Below are positions 60,402-64,000 of a DNA stretch of 64,000 nt, piece by piece. The notes under the pieces were generated by a model, which saw nothing but the letters and a program-made list of their open reading frames with translations, did no database searches and had not been told where the DNA came from. Within the stretch, counting starts at the first letter, position 1. Every line of letters begins with the position of its first letter. The translations under genes and the position numbers were made by a program. Source of the stretch: JADJOM01 sp963817435 (lineage in GTDB: Bacteria; Gemmatimonadota; Gemmatimonadetes; Gemmatimonadales; GWC2-71-9); contig CAWFNY010000002.1 in the NCBI GenBank assembly GCA_963817435.1, positions 434,001 through 498,000 of the forward strand, written 5' to 3'.

Positions 60402-63400
60402 CCCCGCGTCGCTCCACCACGGCCCCGAAGCGCGTCCTGCTGCTCGGATCGGGCGCCCTGCAGATCGGCCAGGCCGGCGAGTTCGACTACTCCGGCACCC
60501 AGGCACTCAAGGCACTAAAGGAAGAGGGCGTCTTCGCGGTGCTGGTCAACCCCAACATCGCCACCATCCAGACCAGCGAGGGGCTCGCGGACCGGGTGTA
60601 TTTCGTCGCGATCACCCCCGACAACGTGGAGCAGATCCTGGAGCGGGAGCAGTGCGACGGGATCCTGCTCGGCTTCGGCGGTCAGACCGGCCTCAACTGC
60701 GGGCTCGAGCTGGACCGGCGCGGGGTCTTCGCGCGGCTCGGCGTGAAGGTGCTCGGGACACCCGTCGCGACGATCCGTGACACCGAGGACCGGGCGCTGT
60801 TCAAGCAGCGCCTGGACGAGATCGGCATCAAGAGCCCGCGGAGCGTCGCCTGTCATTCGCTGGCCGAGGCGCGGCAGGCGGTGGGCGACATCGGCCTCCC
60901 CGCGATGCTCCGGGTCGCCTTTGCGCTGGGCGGACGCGGCAGCGCGGTGATCCTCAAGCCGGAAGAGATCGAGCCGGCGCTCAAGCGCAGCTTCGACGGC
61001 GGCATCCGCCAGGTGCTGGTCGAGGAATACCTCGCCGGCTGGAAGGAGATCGAGGTCGAAGTGGTCCGGGATGCGGACGACAACTGCATCACGGTCTGCA
61101 ACATGGAAAACTTCGATCCCATGGGCATCCACACCGGCGAGTCCATCGTGGTGGCGCCCACCCAGACCCTCAACGATGAGGAAGTGCAACTGCTCCGCAC
61201 CATGGCGATCGACGTGATCCGCCATCTCGGCGTCATCGGCGAATGCAACATCCAGTACGCCCTCGACCCCAACAGCACCGACTACCGGGTGATCGAGGTC
61301 AACGCCCGCCTCTCCCGCTCCAGCGCGCTGGCCAGCAAGGCGACCGGCTACCCGCTCGCCTACGTCGCCGCCAAGATCGCCCTCGGCCTCACCCTGCCCG
61401 AGATCCCCAACGGGATCACCAAGAAGACCACCGCCTTCTTCGAGCCGGCCCTCGACTACATCGTCTGCAAGTTCCCGCGCTGGGACCTCGGCAAGTTCCG
61501 CGGCGTGTCGACGCGCATCGGCAGCGAGATGAAGAGCGTGGGCGAGGTGATGGCGATCGGCCGGACCTTTCCCGAGGTGCTGCAGCGCGCCGTGCGCATG
61601 CTGGACATCGGCGCACTCGGCGTCGACCCCGAGTTCTTCGCCGGCGGTGATGTGCGGGAGGCCCTGCGGGTGCCCACCTCGATGCGGCTCTTCGCCATCG
61701 CCCGCGCCCTCGCCGACGGCATCACGCCGGAGGAGATCCACGAGCTCACCGGCATCGACGAGTGGTTCATCCACGGCATCGCCCAGATCATCGCCATGCG
61801 CGCCGAGCTGGGAGCGACGGCCGGAGAGAATGGGTCCGGCAAGGCCTCGAAGAAGAAGCCGGAACGCACCAACGGCCTGCCGCCGGACCTGCTCACCCGC
61901 GCCAAGCAGCTCGGCTTCTCCGACCATGGCATCGGCCGACTCGCGCGGGCTGACCCGCGACAAGGTGCGCGCGCTGCGCCTGACACACGGCATCGTCCCG
62001 CGGCTGGCGCGCATCGACACCCTGGCCGCCGAGTTTCCGGCGGAGACGAATTACCTGTACCCGAGCTATCACGCGACCGAGGACGAGAGCCCGCCGAGCA
62101 ACCGGAAGAAGATCCTGGTCCTCGGCTCCGGGTCCTATCGCATCGGATCGAGCGTCGAGTTCGACTGGTGCTGCGTCAGCGCGGTCCGCGCCGCGTCGGA
62201 ACTCGGCTACGAGACCCTGATGCTCAACTACAACCCCGAGACGGTCAGCACCGACTGGGACGAGTGCGACCGGCTGGTGTTCGACGAGGTGAGCTTCGAG
62301 AGCGTACTCGACCTGTGGGAGAGCGAGCGCCCGGAGGCGGTGGTGGTCAGCATGGGCGGGCAGGTGCCGAACAACCTGGCCCTTCGCCTCGCCCGCGCGG
62401 GGGTGCGGATCCTCGGCACCAGCGCCGAGAGCATCGACATGGCGGAGGACCGGCAGAAGTTCAGCGCCCTCCTCGACCGGCTGGGCATCGACCAGCCGGC
62501 GTGGACCCGGCTGACGGGGCGCTCGAATGCAGGCCAGGCGGTCGAGACGCTGGGCGGCTTCCCGGTGCTGGTCCGGCCGAGCTATGTCCTCTCGGGCGCC
62601 GCGATGAGCGTCGCCCACGATCCCGTCGAGCTGAACCGCATCCTCGAACGCGCGCGCAAGGTCTCCTCCGAACACCCGGTGGTGGTGACCAAGTTCGAGG
62701 TCGGGGCCCGGGAGATCGAGATCGATGCCATCGCCGACCACGGGAAGCTCGTGCTCTGGGCCATCTGCGAGCATGTGGAGGACGCCGGCGTGCACAGCGG
62801 CGACGCGACCCTGATGCTGCCGCCGCAGACGGTGCCGCTGCCGGTCATTCACCGGGCCAGGAAGATCGCAGTCCAGCTCGCCGACGCGCTCGCGATCACC
62901 GGACCGTTCAACCTGCAGCTCCTGGTCAAGCATGGGCGGGTGCGGGTCATCGAGGTCAACCTGCGCGCCTCACGCAGCCTGCCGTTCGTGTCCAAGGTGA
63001 CCGGGACCAACTTCGTGCGCGAGGCGGTCCGCCGGATGCTGGGAGTGCGCACGCCGGTCGAGAACCGCGCGCTCGACCTGGACTACGTCGCGGTCAAGGT
63101 GCCGCAGTTCAGCTTTCCGCGGCTGGTCGGCGCCGACCCGATTCTGGGCGTGGAGATGGCCAGCACGGGCGAAGTGGGCTGCTTCGGGGATGACGGGGAC
63201 GAGGCGCTGCTGCAGGGCCTCGCGGCGACCGGCTTCCGGATTCCGAAGAAGGGGGTGCTGCTGTCGCTCGGGCCACCGAGCGAGAAGTACTTCTTCCTCG
63301 AGGAGGCGCGGGCCCTGTCGGAGGAACTGGGTCTCGCGCTCTATGCCACGCCGGGAACGGCCCAGGCATTGAAGGCCCAGGGGATCCGCTGCACCGCCCT

Positions 63401-63674
63401 GGCCAAGACCGCCGAGGAAGGCCGGAGCGGCATGGACGTCATTGATGAAGGACTGGTCGACCTGGTGATCAACGTCCCCCGGTCCTACGACGAGCTGGGC
63501 CGGCCCGACGGCTATCTGATTCGTCGCCGCGCGATCGATGCGGACATGCCGCTGGTCACCGACCTGATGCTCGCCTCGGCCCTGGTCAACGCGTTGCGGA
63601 ACCGGGCCGGTACGCCGGTGGTCATTCGGTCGTGGGACGAATACCTCGATCGCCAGCCGAGGCATCTGGAGTAG
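60398..63674 (+). CDS. carB: Carbamoyl-phosphate synthase large subunit, frameshifted
   Basis: Two ATP-grasp halves that together give about 1091 aa. The first frame runs from ATG 60398 (VLLLGSGALQIGQAGEFDYSG, MENFDPMGIHTGESIVVAP, NARLSRSSALASKATGYP) to about residue 517. The +1 frame then continues from GLTRDKVRALRLTHGIVPRLA through KILVLGSGSYRIGSSVEFDW to TAG 63672-63674, including the MGS-like allosteric domain. The break is at GGG 61947-61949; dropping one G restores LTRDKVRALR. Resembles the CPSase of animal CAD. Gene is almost certainly functional in the organism. Confidence 0.9.
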
Positions 63675-63898
63675 GCGACGACGGGCCAGTCACAGTCGAG
63701 CGTTTCACACGTTGCAGATGTTGCAGACGTTGCAATCGTTTCTCGCCGCAACACGTTCCTTGACAGTTCGTCCGCAACCTCCGGAGCCTAACGAGCGTCT
63801 TACCTCTATCCGCGAGATAGGGAGCGCGTCGGCGGCAGTGTCACATGCCGAGTGTTGCCGCGCCTCCTGCAAGCCCATCGCCGGCCGGAGGTGGATCG
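63675..63898. other. Intergenic region with 9-bp direct repeats
   Basis: Follows carB. GTTGCAGAT (63711-63719), GTTGCAGAC (63720-63728), GTTGCAATC (63729-63737) are three adjacent 9-bp copies. TTGACA at 63760-63765 is a possible -35 without a clear -10 at the right distance. Confidence 0.35.
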
Positions 63899-64000
63899 AT
63901 GCCAGGGAGTGTACCGCTATCCGTGCTGCTGGCAGCGCTGCTCGTGGCGCCATCGGCTCCCCTCGGCGCCAGCACACAGGCGGCGATGACGCGCAGAAGC
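63899..64000 (+). CDS. Secreted protein, 5' end only
   Basis: Starts at ATG 63899, with GGAGGT at 63887-63892. The first 34 residues begin MPGSVPLSVLLAALLVAP, a clear signal peptide, then SAPLGASTQAAMTRRS. The rest lies outside the window. Confidence 0.6.
   Translation, partial: MPGSVPLSVLLAALLVAPSAPLGASTQAAMTRRS

Overview
The window is high-GC bacterial DNA, most consistent with a Gemmatimonadota-type (or Acidobacteriota-like) organism. This is inferred from gene content, not from a search. The pointers are a TIGR02999-type ECF sigma factor next to a Ser/Thr kinase-TPR protein, an 830-aa ADOP-type duplicated permease, a TonB receptor with an N-terminal carboxypeptidase-regulatory domain, a leishmanolysin-like lipoprotein with Ig-like repeats, and carAB that resemble the fused eukaryotic CAD enzyme. 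I saw no rRNA, tRNA, CRISPR array or intact insertion sequence.

Layout. (1) 1-16.9 kb holds ordinary metabolism and envelope genes: a partial zinc-protease lipoprotein; mmsA with an AGXT2-like aminotransferase (valine/thymine catabolism); a TonB receptor; an FAD oxidoreductase; metZ with an OsmC-like gene; a LemA-GYF protein; a lipoprotein; the ECF sigma/kinase pair; and ada. (2) 17-29.5 kb is the most unusual part. A tightly overlapping minus-strand operon encodes a sterol-desaturase-like membrane hydroxylase, a PqqD-like protein, a 47-aa peptide, an HprK-like kinase, three tandem ferritin-like proteins, a second hydroxylase, an S24/S26-type Ser/His peptidase domain and a nucleotidyltransferase. 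Divergent from it run a formyltransferase, an asparagine synthase, a 73-aa protein and a gamma-glutamyltransferase. The peptide has a YxxP leader motif and ends in SAAASWWG, so I read the locus as a candidate peptide-modification (RiPP-like) system related to lasso and HprK-related (HPr-rel-A) systems. It has no transglutaminase-like B2 protease and no acidic residue in the short presumed core. (3) 29.6-37.2 kb carries an outer-membrane protein, an orphan ABC ATPase, prfC, two secreted hypotheticals and the ADOP permease. Arrays of an 8-bp repeat sit at gene 3' ends here.

(4) 38-57 kb is a surface-polysaccharide locus: a wza-like export gene (frameshifted), a wzc-like tyrosine autokinase, a WbaP-type initiating transferase, rfbBACD for dTDP-L-rhamnose, four glycosyltransferases (one GT9/heptosyltransferase-like), a Wzy/WaaL-type polymerase or ligase, a Wzx flippase and hldE. 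From about 42.7 kb to 57.3 kb the base composition looks lower in GC than the flanks, and a decayed glycosyltransferase lies at its right end, so the variable part was probably acquired or reshuffled. A GH10 endoxylanase with two Ig-like repeats follows. (5) 59.3-63.7 kb is carAB, and the window ends in the signal peptide of a secreted protein.

Two genes (wza-like and carB) are split by a single-base frameshift, each at a GGG run. carB is a central biosynthetic gene and both halves read as intact, so assembly or sequencing error is the simplest explanation, at least there. Starts were chosen from ribosome-binding sites, ATGA/GTGA overlaps and family N-termini, and several differ from the longest open frame.
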